Positions 1-11,799 of a stretch of 64,000 bases of DNA are shown here, one piece after another. Made by a program: the position numbers and the translations under genes. The number at the start of each line of letters is the position of its first letter. Within the stretch, counting starts at the first letter, position 1. Location of the stretch: the NCBI GenBank assembly GCA_930367215.1, contig OV884056.1, forward strand, positions 286,298,067 to 286,362,066, in the 5' to 3' direction. The stretch comes from Pollenia angustigena. Lineage: Eukaryota; Arthropoda; Insecta; Diptera; Polleniidae. The notes under the pieces were generated by a model, which ran no database searches, was not told the origin of the DNA, and worked only from the letters and a program-made list of their open reading frames with translations.

Positions 1-1402
1 GACATTTATTAAAAAAACGAAAATTAAAAATGATGACGACTACGTTATTTTCGCGGTTAGGGCTTGACATTTTATGTCTTAACTAACTAAATTCCTTCCC
101 CCCAAATATTTATTAATTACGTGCATTATATTGCAAACTATTCAAAGCTCTTTGTTTTTAATGAGCCACCCTGTACATACTGACATACATATATGTATGT
201 ACGTTCTACACCCATGTAAAAACAACTACAATTGAAAGGAAAATGCATTGAAAAAAAATTGAACTTATATGTGAATACAACAATAAAACCGAATAAACAA
301 AATAAACAGCAACAGAAACATTAATGAATGAATAAATGAACGAATCATCATCATCATCAACAACGATTGAATGAATTGTTTGGAAAGACCGCAGTCTACA
401 ACTTCTGTGTGACTGAAGGTATGAGAATAAATAAGTGTGTATGTTTGAATGTTCGGGTTGTCAAAACACACTTGTTTTAACATCGAACCGCGCTCAAACA
501 GTGTTTATCGCCGTTCGTCAGTTACATCAAACGATAAAATGCAGCAGCAAAATTGTCGCCAAAATACTAAAATTTTTGTAATTTGCCAAAAACAAAGAGA
601 CTTGAGTAAACAAAAAAATTCATTTTCATTTGTCTAATCTCTTTAATTGTGTTGATGTGTGTGTGTGTGTGTTTGAGTATATTTGAATGTATGTTTTTAA
701 ATATGCTTACCGGTTGTAAAATAAAACTACATTCATTAATTAAATAGATTTTGGTTCTGTTCATGATGTTTTAATGATCAATGTTAAAGATTTAGCGGTT
801 TTTATACATACATTTTTTTTCTTTCCTTAAATTTGACGATTATATATTGCAACCGAGCTTAAGTTGCGTTGTCAAACGCAACTGAAATAAAAATGACTAT
901 TTGGTAAGGCAACTTTTGCCGGTTGCCATTTTGACAGATCGGTAACTGACAAAATGTAAACAAACTGCTCTACCTAAACAAGAGCGTAAAGCGTTTTTAA
1001 CACTAAAATTTTATTGCAAATACATTTCGAATAAAAGAAAACGACCTAGCGATCCGTCAAATAAGATTTTCAAGTCGGGTGGTGTTGAATTCGCGTTCTA
1101 AAAGTTTTTTTCATATAAAATGTATGAAAACGAGAAGATTTGGCATAAAAACAACGCTTACTTACATACGTAGGTAGCTTAGTAAGACAAACAAATAAAA
1201 AAAAGTAAATTTAATAAAAAAAAAAGTATGATTTCTTATTATTAATTTTTTTGATGGCCAAAAAGAAGGGGTGAACGTGGCCTCGGTTTGGCAAAACTTT
1301 TAAGGCAATTCTAATCCGCAGGAACCATCGCATGTATTTATAAACTGATTTTCTTGATCAAAGCAGCTGCGACTTATTTAATAGAGCCATTTCTCCACTG
1401 TT
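1..1402. other. AT-rich intergenic DNA, no gene recognised
   Basis: No reading frame here resembles a known protein. A (GT)n run lies near 655-672. A clean small hairpin sits at 862-883 (arms AGTTGCGTT and AACGCAACT, loop GTCA) and GCAAC-type words recur around it. I infer decayed repeat DNA. Confidence 0.5.
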
Positions 1403-1500
1403 AAACGTAGAAGGACATAACACGTGTATTTACGCGACGAGTATCGTGCGTTTAAAAACTTTAGCGCGTGAAAAAAGGCCAGTTACACAACGCGCGTTAT
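1403..1500 (-). mobile_element. Fragment of the 23.56-24.38 kb MITE family
   Basis: This stretch matches the reverse complement of the right end of the element at 23562-24381. Shared words in order are GACATAACACG, GCGTTTAAAAACTTTAGCGC and AGTTACACAACGCG. No opposite terminus or target duplication is visible, so it is a truncated copy. Confidence 0.6.
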
Positions 1501-1614
1501 AAAATCATATACTGTCAGTTGTTTTTTTTTTTTTTTTTGTTTACTTGTAACCGTTGTTCGATTAATCAAATAGTTTTGGCGAATTTTAATTTAAAAGATC
1601 CACACAGCAACTTA

Positions 1615-1672
1615 TGGGTCGATTACGGATAACAACTAAACTAAATTTGAGTTGCCATCAGTAATCGACCCA
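1615..1672. repeat. Short fold-back repeat
   Basis: Arms TGGGTCGATTAC (1615-1626) and GTAATCGACCCA (1661-1672) are exact reverse complements around an AT-rich loop. It may be the core of a short MITE; no target duplication was found. Confidence 0.55.
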
Positions 1673-2011
1673 CAAAACTACGGTTGCCTAAAAATTTATT
1701 AGTTGGCAACTGAAATCGACATCAGTTGATTAAAAAACTGACCTTCTTTGAGGTTTTTAACGATTTCCAAAAGTGCGTTTCGAGAATTAGCTATATGTGA
1801 GCCCTATGTTAAAATATTGACCGATCTTTACGAAGTTTGGTCGTATTTTTTTCAGTTTTATAAAACTATGTATGGCATTTTTCTTTTGAGTCTTTTGGAA
1901 GTGAGCGTTTTTTGAGCAGGCGAACAGAAAGACAGACAGACGGACATAGCTAAATCGACTTAAATAGAATCACTTAAGGACCCACAATATACATATGTGA
2001 CGCGTAATATA

Positions 2012-4310
2012 GAAAGGGAACTAAGGGTAAAAACCGATTTTGTTCAGGAGAGCCATTTTTAAGATTTAAATACGTGTATCTTTGGTGTACCATCACAGAG
2101 TGTGTTGGTATTGGTCTCATTTGAAAGCGACACATCTCATGACGTCAGGAACGTGTTGGTCAACCTTGAAAACGCGCGTAGGTCGTCCCTACCTCTTGTT
2201 GTGTTTAGTTGGTTTTTACTGTTTTCTACCTAGCGCGCTGTTTCCATGAGTTTGAGATCAATTTTGCTCGCGTTTTTTCAAATCCAGGTTTATTTTCTGA
2301 AATTATTAATTGTGAATTATAATAAATACTCATTTATAATTCTTTTAAATCGTGAATATTACTCTGTTAGTACGAAAATTTTTTCACATAACCTTATTAT
2401 GTTATTCGTGATAATAATTTGCAACTAATAACATTCTTACTGACTGTTTTAGGATGAAATGGTGGACGAATTCGAAGAAGTAGATTTACTTTATCGCTTC
2501 CCTGATGACGAGGATGATGACGATCACTTCTCAGAATTATCGGATAGTGACTCTGAAGATGATACCGATAATATGTACCTTGATAAATCTGATCTTGATT
2601 TACGCGAAGAAAAGGTAGTTGCTCGACTATATGGTTCAAAAATACCTCCGTGTTGTTCAAGTCAATGCAATGAAGTGGTCCCTAAGAAGATGGCTGTGGA
2701 TTTTCGTACGTCTTTCATGAATTTAGATAAGGAATCCCAAGATTTAGTTATTCTCGCACATCTGGTAGCTCACCGTGGCGATGCAATGCTCAGGTCAAAA
2801 GTTGGTGATCGATCGCGAGCTATGAAGAAACGGTACAATCAGATATATTATTTTCGAAGTTTGCCGATATGCCGTGATATGTACTCTTCCTGTATACAAT
2901 GTGAATTTAACGCTACAAAAATCTAATCGAACATAACGACAAAAATGGTGTTTATCCACGCGAACATTGCACAACGAATAAAATTAACCGTACAGATGCT
3001 TTAACTACTTTGGAAAAAAAGACATTTTATCATTTATCTGCCGTTTTGCTGAAACTGTTGCTATCACTTTACCTGGACGTCAACCAAATCATCGTGATTA
3101 TCGTTTATTGAAACTTCCAACTACTGAAAGTAAGACTTCTGTTTACACTAGATACATCAACAGCGTCAAACCGGATGGTATAATCGTAATCGCACTTTCC
3201 AAACGCTGTGGAAGAAATATTGTCCCTACATCGTCACTATGAAGCCGGCATACGATTCGTGTCGAAATCTTGCAAAAGATGATGTCAAAACAGTAAACGT
3301 TACTGAAGTTGAAAAAGAAGCAGCATTGAAGGTGTATTCTGATCATTTGCAATCTGCCAGCACTCAGCGAGAAAATGTTCAACACATCTTCTGTATTGAC
3401 GAAAGCGATTCCATTGGAAAAGGTCCGAATTCAGTAATATCAATCCTTGGTTGCTACCTACGAGAAGTGCATTCAACTAAAAAATTTGTGATATTCGCTG
3501 ATAACTGTGTTTCACAAAATAAAAACAATGCGATTATACGATATTTACAACACCTTGTCGATACTTCCAGATGTGAGTCAGTTGAATTGAACTTTTTGTT
3601 AAGCGGACATACAAAGTTTTCACCTGATCGTTTATAAGGAGTTTTCAAATCAATATATGCCCAAACTAATGTCGACTGCTTCATGGATGTAGTTGATTGT
3701 GTTAGAAAATCATATCGTAATGGATTTAATGTTCCTGTACCTATTCGACTTCCAAACTCAAGTGAGCCTGTTGTTGAGTGGAGAAAATGGGACGAATACT
3801 TCTCCACTAAATATAAAACTTTAATTGGAATATCGAAGTCACATCACTTTGTATTTATTGCTCAGTCACCAGTGCAATGTAAACTGTTTGCGAATTCAGC
3901 CATCATAAATGAAAACATACATCTGAGTAACAATATCAGTTTCGATGACAAACCAATTATAATTCCGTCACCAGGGTTATCGATGAAGCGTCAATGGTAC
4001 TTGTATAAAGAGATCCGGGGTTTATGTTTTGACGATTCAAAAAAAGATTCGGTTGCTCCTCTTCCTTTGGTCTCTGGAAATGGAAACGAAAAGGAAGATT
4101 CGGCGGAAGTGGACAATCCTCAAGAAGTGGAGGCAGCAGACGTTAAGAAGAAATCGAAAAAAATAAAGGACCGGTACCGTCAAGTTCTAAGGAACCATTT
4201 CGCAAGAACCGTCGATTAAAATGGTTTTTTTTTATTTTTTTGAATTGTTCATAAGGAAAAAAATAAATAAACTAATGAAAATAAATAAATTTTACCGTTA
4301 GGTCCCTTTC
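2012..4310 (+). mobile_element. TIR DNA transposon with a DUF7869-type gene
   Basis: The ends are inverted repeats: GAAAGGGAACTAAGGGTAAA on the left and GAAAGGGACCTAACGGTAAA read inward from the right (about 19 of 21 match). Both are flanked by TA, compatible with a TA target duplication. The 2299-bp interior is filled by one broken gene on the plus strand. I infer a cut-and-paste element. The superfamily is uncertain; Sola-like is one possibility. Confidence 0.65.
2459..4219 (+). pseudogene. DUF7869-type transposase-like protein, frameshifted
   Basis: Three in-line blocks look like one protein of about 500-600 residues. 2459-2926 has a very acidic N-terminus (runs of D and E) and then a basic, Cys-containing part. 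3239-3637 begins MKPAYDSCRNL and contains FADNCVSQNKNN and LSGHTKFSPD. 3683-4219 ends in a Lys-rich tail. The ADNC.QNKNN and GHTKF.PD signatures are those I associate with DUF7869 proteins common in invertebrate genomes. Between the blocks, coding similarity continues in shifted frames, so at least two frameshifts separate them. TTTTAG just before 2459 could be a splice acceptor. Location in a TIR element argues for a transposase role, which is inference. Confidence 0.6.
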
Positions 4311-4860
4311 TATTTGCGCTTAGAATCGTCGACTTCAATTTCATAAAACGCGCATATCTCTGGGAGGGAACACTTTTGGGGCATGGCATCGGTCTCATTC
4401 GATGCTCAGATGTTAAAAACATTTAATTATTACGGAAATTGATTATAAATTCAGTGAAAGATTATCGCTAGTTAAACTATTTTGTTTAATGCCTTAGACG
4501 TTTCCTTTGATTTTAACAACACTGAACCGAGATAAAGTTTTTGTTTGGTGTTAGTGAGGAGATTTAAGTTTGAGTCCAACTTGTTGACAAACAATGCGTA
4601 TGTGTGTGGTGGAATGTTTAACAACGATAATGATTTTGTACAAACAAAAGGCAGCAAACCTACCCACAGCCATACACGACATTCCTAAATACCTTAACCC
4701 AACAAACACAAAAGTTTAAAATCCTTTTTTTAATGATTAGAAGTCAATCTAATCAAAATTTTACAAATACATAGTTTGATAATGATTTAGAAATTTATTC
4801 GAAGAATTTTTCAAAAATTTAATTTGTTATGAAATTTTACCAAATAGTTAAGTTAGATAT
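4311..4860. other. Intergenic DNA with a subterminal-like echo
   Basis: No gene is seen. At about 4346-4410 a stretch (ending GGTCTCATT with similar upstream words) resembles the inside of the left end of the neighbouring transposon at about 2081-2130, in the same orientation. Confidence 0.35.
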
Positions 4861-4864
4861 CTAA

Positions 4865-6320
4865 TTGGTAACAAAATTAAAATATAAAGGAATTACACTT
4901 TTGGAAGTCTGCTATAACACCTTCACAAATATACTCTCCGAAAAACTAATCAAAGCTGCATTAAGCATATTAGGTGAAAATCAAGGAGGTTCCGATCAGG
5001 CAGATCAACAGTCGATCACCTTTTCCTTTTTAAACAGAACTGCAATAAATGGTACGTGCGTGACATACTCTCTATTGACTACAATTAAGCCTTTGACAGC
5101 GTTGATAGGAAAGTAGTCCCGCAGGCATTCTCCGTTTCAGAAATATCCTCAAAGCTCGCGAGACTTACCTGTGCAACATTAATAAACACCACTGCCAAGG
5201 TCGTTATCCAACATAAATAAACCTATGCCTTCCACATAAATAGCGGAGTAAAATAAGGAGTCTCACTTTCAACCGTTGTATTATACTTGGCTCAACACTA
5301 AAGGCCGTTATACACTATCGCACAAAGTCTTAAGTATTTTACGAAAATGCTTCCCTGATCTAATTATTGTTTGAAAATTTTCAAAAAACAATAACAACTT
5401 ATCTTGACAGGTTTTTATTTTTTTTTAACTACGTAAGACTTGTGTGATTGTGTTAAGCAGCAATAAGCAGTTAAAGAGAAAGGATAGTTAACTTAGTAGA
5501 ACTGCTCTGAATATTGCGTACGCAGGTGGCGTCGCAATTGTGGCAGGGAATGTCCGTCACATGGAAGAGTTGCTTACAAATATCAAGAAGTCAGCGAAGG
5601 ATGTCGGCCTCATGAACGAAAAACCAAATACATGAGAATGTCAGCGAATGAGAAAATAGAGGACAAATGCGTTCAACTCTGAAGGTGTAACGAGCTTTGA
5701 ATACCTGAACAACACCATGTAAGACGAAGTAAGTAGCCGGATATCTGCTGCAAATAGAACGTATTTTGCCCCGTAAAAAATCTTCACATTCAAATTAGTT
5801 TTCATAACGGGCAAACTAAATATCTACAAAACCATAATTAGACCAGCTGGTACGTATGGATGCAAAACGTTGTACATGACAGCTAAAGCGCAACAGCGCC
5901 TTAGAATATTTAAAAGAAAAATTTTTCCCAAAATATTTGGTTTAATGCGCGACACAAATGGTGACTATGCCCAAAGAAGTAACGACGAATTGCTCGAGCT
6001 ATGTGAAGGAGAGGAAATAGTTAAATGTTTAAAAGCGCATCGCCTGGGACGGGCTGGACACGTGCTACGCATGGCCGGCAATAGACTGCAAAATTCAATG
6101 TTAATCTACGACATCAGATGTACTGGACGACGAGCACGGCCGCGACCAAAATAGAGAGACTGTGTAGAAGACGACTTAAGAATAATGAGTATTCGAAGCT
6201 GGAAACAGAAAGCCAAAAATAGATAATATTGGAGAAGAATAATTTATCAAGCTAAAGCTCACTCCGTGCTGTAACTGTAAGATGATGATGATTATGATGC
6301 TGTAAGATGATGATGATTAA
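4865..6320 (+). pseudogene. RTE-like non-LTR retrotransposon, decayed reverse transcriptase
   Basis: Pieces of one reverse transcriptase lie in order with frameshifts. YKGITLLEVCYNTF (near 4880) is the YRGI.LL block. FHINSGVK near 5235 is the NSGVRQGD block. IAYAGG-VAIVAG near 5512 is the catalytic YADD block, here YAGG. IYKTIIRPAGTYGCKT (about 5820) and the LGRAGHVLRMAGNRL block (about 6045-6095) form the C-terminal domain. It ends with an A-K-H tail and a TGATGATGAT-type simple repeat (about 6282-6319), as RTE elements often do. A MITE interrupts it at 5302-5458. Not functional. Confidence 0.7.
5302..5458. mobile_element. MITE with ACACTATC-type ends inside the RTE copy
   Basis: The left end reads GGCCGTTATACACTATCGCA. 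The right end, reverse complemented, reads TTAACACAATCACACAAGTC and continues TTACGTAG. Related ends flank 44090-44425. It separates the NSGVR and YADD blocks of the surrounding retrotransposon. Confidence 0.5.
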
Positions 6321-6489
6321 ATCAAAATTATCCTCAAAATTAAAAATGTTACAAAATAATTCTGACTTAATGGCCCATTAACAACACTACAACGAAATCC
6401 AGTACTTCAAGATTTCGAGCCAAATCTAGTTGTTTTTGACTAGATTTCACAAACATAAGAAAATCTACTTTGTGACTAGATTTTGGCGA

Positions 6490-6910
6490 GGTCAAAAGAA
6501 ATCGATACAGGGAGATGATCCGAAGCTTTTTATGGCGCAAAATTGTTGCTTTAGACTAAGATAATATGTGGTTTCAATAAGATAGTGCCACTTGCCACAC
6601 AGTTAAAGAAACAATGGATCTTTTGAAAGACAAGTTCGAAAATCGCATTATTTCTAGTAGAGTAGGAGTAAATTGGTCACCAAGATCGTGCAATTTTACA
6701 TTTTAAGACAATTTTGGGGGGTTCTTGAAATCGAAAGTTAATACTAGCAATAATCACACAAAAGTTTAAGAGCTTAAAAACAACATTAGCAAGCAGATAT
6801 CAACCATCGACAACAGTTTACTGAAAAACGTGATTTAGAATGTAAAAGATTCGGGCCTGCCGAGCCAGTAGGTGACCGACCTAATGTTTCATTTTTAACT
6901 AGAACCTATT
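6490..6910 (+). pseudogene. Tc1/mariner-superfamily transposase C-terminal fragment
   Basis: Translation around 6560-6720 gives NMWFQ, DSATCHTVKETM, RIISSRVGVNWSPRSC, then ELKNNISKQISTIDNSLL. This is the DDE_3-type catalytic region (D..TCHT, ISR.GD.NWPPRSCDLTPLDFFL). Stops and changed residues, including loss of the LTPLD block, make it a dead 3' fragment. A copy of the same subfamily lies on the minus strand at 17541-17960. Confidence 0.75.
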
Positions 6911-7203
6911 TTTAATAAACTTAAGTAAAAATAGAAACTGGGAAATTTACAATTATTAGACACCAGCAGAATGTAATGCAGTTTCTATTTGTTAAAATGG
7001 TTGAGTTAAATACATTCAATTTATAAACTATCACTATCCAGTGTGACGTAAAAAAAGTATGCTGACGAAGGCCGTAGCGGGCCAAAAAATGCATTACATT
7101 CTGCTGGTGTCTAATAATTGTAAATTTTTCTGTACATACAATATACCTCATTGCTGTCCAAAGGAAAGTTAAGGTAAAATGTAACAAGAAAATACAATAG
7201 TGG

Positions 7204-8268
7204 TATTCACACCGAACTTGTTAATTTGTTACTCGGTAGTTTGTTAATTTGTTAAAGTTACCAACTGTGAACGACCCCCTTTTTAAAACTTTGTTAGTCT
7301 GGTAACTTTCGTAGTAAAACAACTGATTTATTGTTCTGACACAATTTATTATTCTGGAAAAAATAAAACATGCCATGAGAAAGTGTAAAAAAACAATTGT
7401 CAACCATTTAATTACACTCAATTCACATGAGGGATTTTACGACGTCGTTTTATCTTGATTCCCTTTTAAAGCAACTTCCAAAATCTCTTTGCGTTCATAC
7501 GATGATTTTTGGTTGCATGTCTTTTTTTATTTACAGTATGGCCTTGATTACCCGTCATTCGATTAACCGGCAGCTTCAATAAAATGGAAAACAAAAATTT
7601 TTTTGCACTGATTTAAATTGCCTCTATTATCCGAAATTATAAACAAATTATCTTTTTTTCGTTAAATTTTGAACAATCAAAAGAAATTTAAATAAACGAA
7701 GAAAGAGAATATCTTAACGGTGTGGAAGCATGTTCTGCCAAATTTACTTTTTTCCTCATGTTTACATAATAAAACGTTATATATTTACATAAAATAAGAA
7801 ACACACAAAAAAAAATAAATAATCAAGAATTCTGCCGATCCCGTCTATTATCGATAATCGAGGTCTCACTGTATTTTCAACCACACACTTCAAAGTAAGA
7901 AAAAGAATAAAACGTAAACAGAAAAAGTTAAAAGAGAAATGTAAAAAACGACATGCAAAATACAAAACGAGACATTTTGTTAACCCCTCTTTCTTTTCTA
8001 CACCGCTCACCAACAAACCAAAAGAGACGTCGACAAAGCGACGTCGTAAAAGCCCTCATCTAAACTGAGTGTTACTCATGCTTTGACACAAATAACGTTT
8101 ACTGACGGTTAGTAGTGAGTTACCAACTAACAACTATTTTATCAGGGGTGCCGTGTCGTTAATTTGTTAAATGTTAATACGGTAGCGCGTTAAATATACA
8201 AAAACAAAATGCGTGTAAAAAAGTAACGATTAACGACTAACAAACTAACAAGCTCGGTGTGAATTCAG
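7204..8268. mobile_element. Long MITE with ATTCACACCGA termini
   Basis: The left end reads ATTCACACCGAACTTGTTAA. The right end read inward is ATTCACACCGAGCTTGTTAG. Both continue TTTGTTA. About 1.06 kb of non-coding interior includes a nested pogo-like MITE. I could not fix a target duplication. Confidence 0.6.
7534..7871. mobile_element. pogo/Tigger-type MITE
   Basis: The left terminus is CAGTATGGCCTTGATTACCC and the right, read inward, is CAGTGAGACCTCGATTATCG. Both are flanked by TA. The CAGT....CCTCGATTA.C ends and TA target match pogo-like members of Tc1/mariner. There is no coding capacity in 338 bp. It sits inside the ATTCACACCGA element and is therefore younger. Confidence 0.7.
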
Positions 8269-8487
8269 CTAATATAATAGTCTGGTAGTGTATAAAGTCA
8301 TTTCTGAAAAAATTTAAAGGAATAGGACTATTACAAAAAAGCTTTATAAAATACATAACTGAAATTTAGCTCATAGAATAAATTCGAAAAATTAAAAATG
8401 TTGAATAAAGTAAAAATATTTTGAATATCTCAAAAATAACACTTTTTTATTATTACTAAAATGATAACTAAATTTTTGGACAATCGT

Positions 8488-8790
8488 TAAGCGGCCCATA
8501 CACTTGCAATATTATTGTTTATGATATTCGCCGTATTATTTTCATTTTGTCCTATATTATGCAATAATTACCACAATGGTTTCATTCATTCAATAAAAAG
8601 GTGAGCATAACCTATAGGAATAACATAAGCAGCATTGTACAATGTTGTCAACACACATCACTTTCTTTTCGTTGTGCAATAAAAATCAAGTCTTTTGATT
8701 GTTGCCAATATTTTGTGCCACCTTCGAATAAAAAATACACATTGGCGATATAATTGTACAATACGTGAAATTTAACAATTTGATCGCATT
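8488..8790 (-). mobile_element. MITE copy, GCGGCCCATACACTTGCAAT end
   Basis: This is about 300 bp, related along its length, in opposite orientation, to 20761-21060. Shared words include GCGGCCCATACACTTGCAAT and TTGCACAACGAAAAGAAAGT in reverse complement. One end is well kept and preceded by TTA; the other has diverged. Confidence 0.65.
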
Positions 8791-9205
8791 AGTAATATTT
8801 AGTGATGCAACAATGGTTTTTACCATATAGCACTAAAAATACTTCCCTGCGCAACAAAAAATAACATTTTAATAAAAAAAGCAATAATAACGGCTTGTTA
8901 AAACTGTTAAAATTAATAATTTCGAGAAAATAATAAAAAATGGAAAAGTCAAATAGAATCGATAAAATGAATAAAAGGTGAAGCAAATTTGTAAAGGGTT
9001 ATTTCCTTATATTTATTAATTTGTTTCACAAAAAACTTTAAGTCAACTGCAAGATGAATTTACACCAGGTGACCTAATCTTGCTACGTAAGCAACAGCTG
9101 ATAACTAACCTTGTGTCAAAATGGCATACCGTTCTGGGAATTCTTTACTTAATTCTATAATTTTCGCTTCAAACTATGAAATTTAAAATTTTTTTAAGTT
9201 ATTAT

Positions 9206-9449
9206 GGGCCATGTCACAGAGTACAATTCCGTTCGGAATGATTCCGTTCGGAATTGAAGAAAACATATTTGTTTGTTGATGGAAAGTGTATTTTGATAGT
9301 TTTATGGCCTTTCAGATACAGACAACTCCCATACCGTTCATGAAAATAAAAATGGTTTCATTCCGAAACATTTCTTCGTCATTTTCTGAAGCACCAAAAT
9401 ACGGAATGAATTCCGTTTCCGAACGGAATTGTACTCTGTGACATGGCTG
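9206..9449. mobile_element. MITE copy 1, GCCATGTCACAGAGTACAAT ends
   Basis: Inverted ends GGGCCATGTCACAGAGTACA and CAGCCATGTCACAGAGTACA (read inward), both continuing ATTCCGTTCGGAA. It is nearly identical to 62737-62965 but has an extra tandem copy of GATTCCGTTCGGAAT near the left end. Non-coding. Confidence 0.75.
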
Positions 9450-9561
9450 TATATTTCAAGACACACAATTTAAAATTAAAAACAAAATGAAATATTTGTT
9501 TGACTTTTTGACACAACGTTAAAATATTTTACAGTGTTGTAAACGTTTTCAAAATAAGACC

Positions 9562-9589
9562 ACCTTGTATGAATTCGCCTTGGTCAATT
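9562..9589. mobile_element. Single terminus of the P-like MITE family
   Basis: ACCACCTTGTATGAATTCGC followed by CTTG is, in reverse complement, the CAAGGCGAATTCATACAAGG end shared with the elements near 18.2, 18.6, 43.3 and 45.3 kb. No matching opposite end was found nearby. Confidence 0.5.
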
Positions 9590-9739
9590 GTTTTTGTTAA
9601 ACAAGCAAAATCTCGCTAATGTCAAAAACAACAATCTAAGTCATGCTGCAATTTGATTAAATTCTGCATTGAACTTGCACTAGTGTCCAGATTATGAAAT
9701 ACTAGAGTTGCAATTTTTGTGTTTATATCTTGTTCTTTT

Positions 9740-11790
9740 TTAATCTATATAAATAAAAGAGTTGCGTGAGTTACTGACTGACTCATTCATCATCGATCCA
9801 CTAAGACTGGATTTTTCGAAATTCGAATGTTTAGGAGGTAAAAAAAGGTAAAAACGGGAAAATTCGGTAACCTTATATCTCAAAAACTAAAAGAGATGCA
9901 AAATAAATATAATATTTATCGTTGTTCTTTAGTAAAATAAGCGGACAGGTGTCTGGTACTTTTTTGAAATTCGGCCCTATTAGGGAGTAAACGGGTAAAA
10001 TCTGAATTTTAGTACTTTTTTGCCACCCCATCTATCCTTCGAACCAATAAACATAGAAACAAAGTTAATATGTACAACATTCGAAACTTATAAAAAAAAA
10101 TACGTACACGAATTTGGTACTTTTTCGAAATTCGAAAATTTAAGGGGTGAAAAACGTAACTATTTTTGATACTTTTTTACAAAACATTTTAATCCATTCA
10201 TTGACATATTCGTACTAAATTATGGGCTGCTACTACAATACTGAAATTTTTGATACTTTAATGGGGGAAAAATATAGTACCCAAAAAATATAGTGCCCAA
10301 GAAAGGAAAGGTTTTTGGTTTTAAATGCTAAAATTTAAACAAGTTTAAACCTAGAAAAATAAATTTTGGTATAAAAATATGTCCACGAAGAAAAAGGAGA
10401 CGCTAACGGTGTAGCTAGTTTTATATATAAACACAAATACACCTGCAGCCAACTTCAAGTTGAAAACTATGAGATTCACAAAACAAAATTGAATTGCAGT
10501 GTACATGAAACTGAGTACACCTCCTTAATCCTTCCGCATCACTCACCAATAAACTCAAGAATTGCTGCAGCAAAAATTGCAAGTCTGGACGATGACTAAA
10601 CGCACTAGATTTTGAGTAAGATTTCAAATCAAATCTACTAGATTTCTTTGTAGTGTAAACGGCCTATAAGTTTTGAAAAATGTACGTTGTTTCTCTACCG
10701 TTTGAAGTTGTGTTTGCTGGGTATAAGCATGCGGATATTTAGACATCAATTCTTTTTGCCTCTATTTTCGTTATTTTGTGTTTAATTGACATGTGTGAGA
10801 AATGAATTAGATTTAAACTAGAGCGTTTGTACACCTTTTTTATACATTCATACATACATATATGTACTATGTTTTATTATTTATTTATAATTGTAACAAT
10901 TACATTTTGTTATTTAAATTTTTATTGTTTTTGTTATTTTCATTAATCTTGTGAGAAATTTAAACGTGATTAATGTATTTGCTCGTGTGGTGGCATTTTT
11001 TAAAAAAATTTTTATTAAGAAAATCTTTTTATATTCTTATTCCAAATTTGTTATAAATTCAAATGGCGTTTAAAAACAAAAAGGTTTTTACCTTCCTTCC
11101 AAGACAGGTTATACCAAAAGAAAAACGCCGCTATTGTGTTTAATAACAACTTTTGCATTTCCATCACTTTCTCTCATTAATTTCCAGTGAGCACAATGGG
11201 TGCATGAGTATGTGATTTTTTTTCTAAAATGCACTTAATCATTTATTTTAAAATCATTTAAAATTAAAATAGTTTAAACGAGTATGAACTCATTACATAC
11301 AATTAACTGTCAATTTGGTAGTCACATACGATGCGACATAGAAATGCAACTGAATATTGTTCTATATAAATTTTTATAACAAGAAAAACACAAAAATATT
11401 TTTTTTTTTGTTTTTTTGGATAAAATCCAGTAAATAACAAATAGAAAGCAACAAATTGCATGTGGGTGCAATTAAATTCTTTTTAAAACACGAAATTGTA
11501 ATTATATTACATTTTCTGTAAATTGTAACAAATAAAATTTTATAGGGTTGTGTGGTGTAGTTTTGCGCTTATAAAGATAAATGTTAAAACAAAAATTTGT
11601 TTTTGTGTTTTTGAAAAAAAAACTTTTTCAAATATTTTAAGAAACAAAATTTAATTGGGAGTTCATTGTACTCTTAGTGACCTTCCACTTTGAATAATAT
11701 CATAACATATTGTTTAATAAACGTATAAATTAAGCAATTTTTTTTGAAGAAAGTCTTATGTTATTGACAAGAGAGGTAGAATCAGAATTT
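9740..11790. other. Repeat-like AT-rich DNA, no gene
   Basis: Between about 9800 and 10300 a phrase of the type GGTACTTTTTCGAAATTCG recurs at irregular spacing, suggesting a degenerate interspersed repeat. GTTTGCTGGGTATAA near 10714 resembles the terminus of the 30.5 kb element. Long A and T runs occur near 11400. No protein is recognisable. Confidence 0.4.
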
Positions 11791-11799
11791 TTGCACTTA

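Noticed and set aside
655..672. (GT)n run as a regulatory element
   Set aside because: It is an ordinary short microsatellite with no gene nearby.
2397..2660. 87-codon minus-strand frame
   Set aside because: It is the antisense of the acidic N-terminus of the DUF7869-type protein; GA-rich coding DNA often leaves the other strand open.
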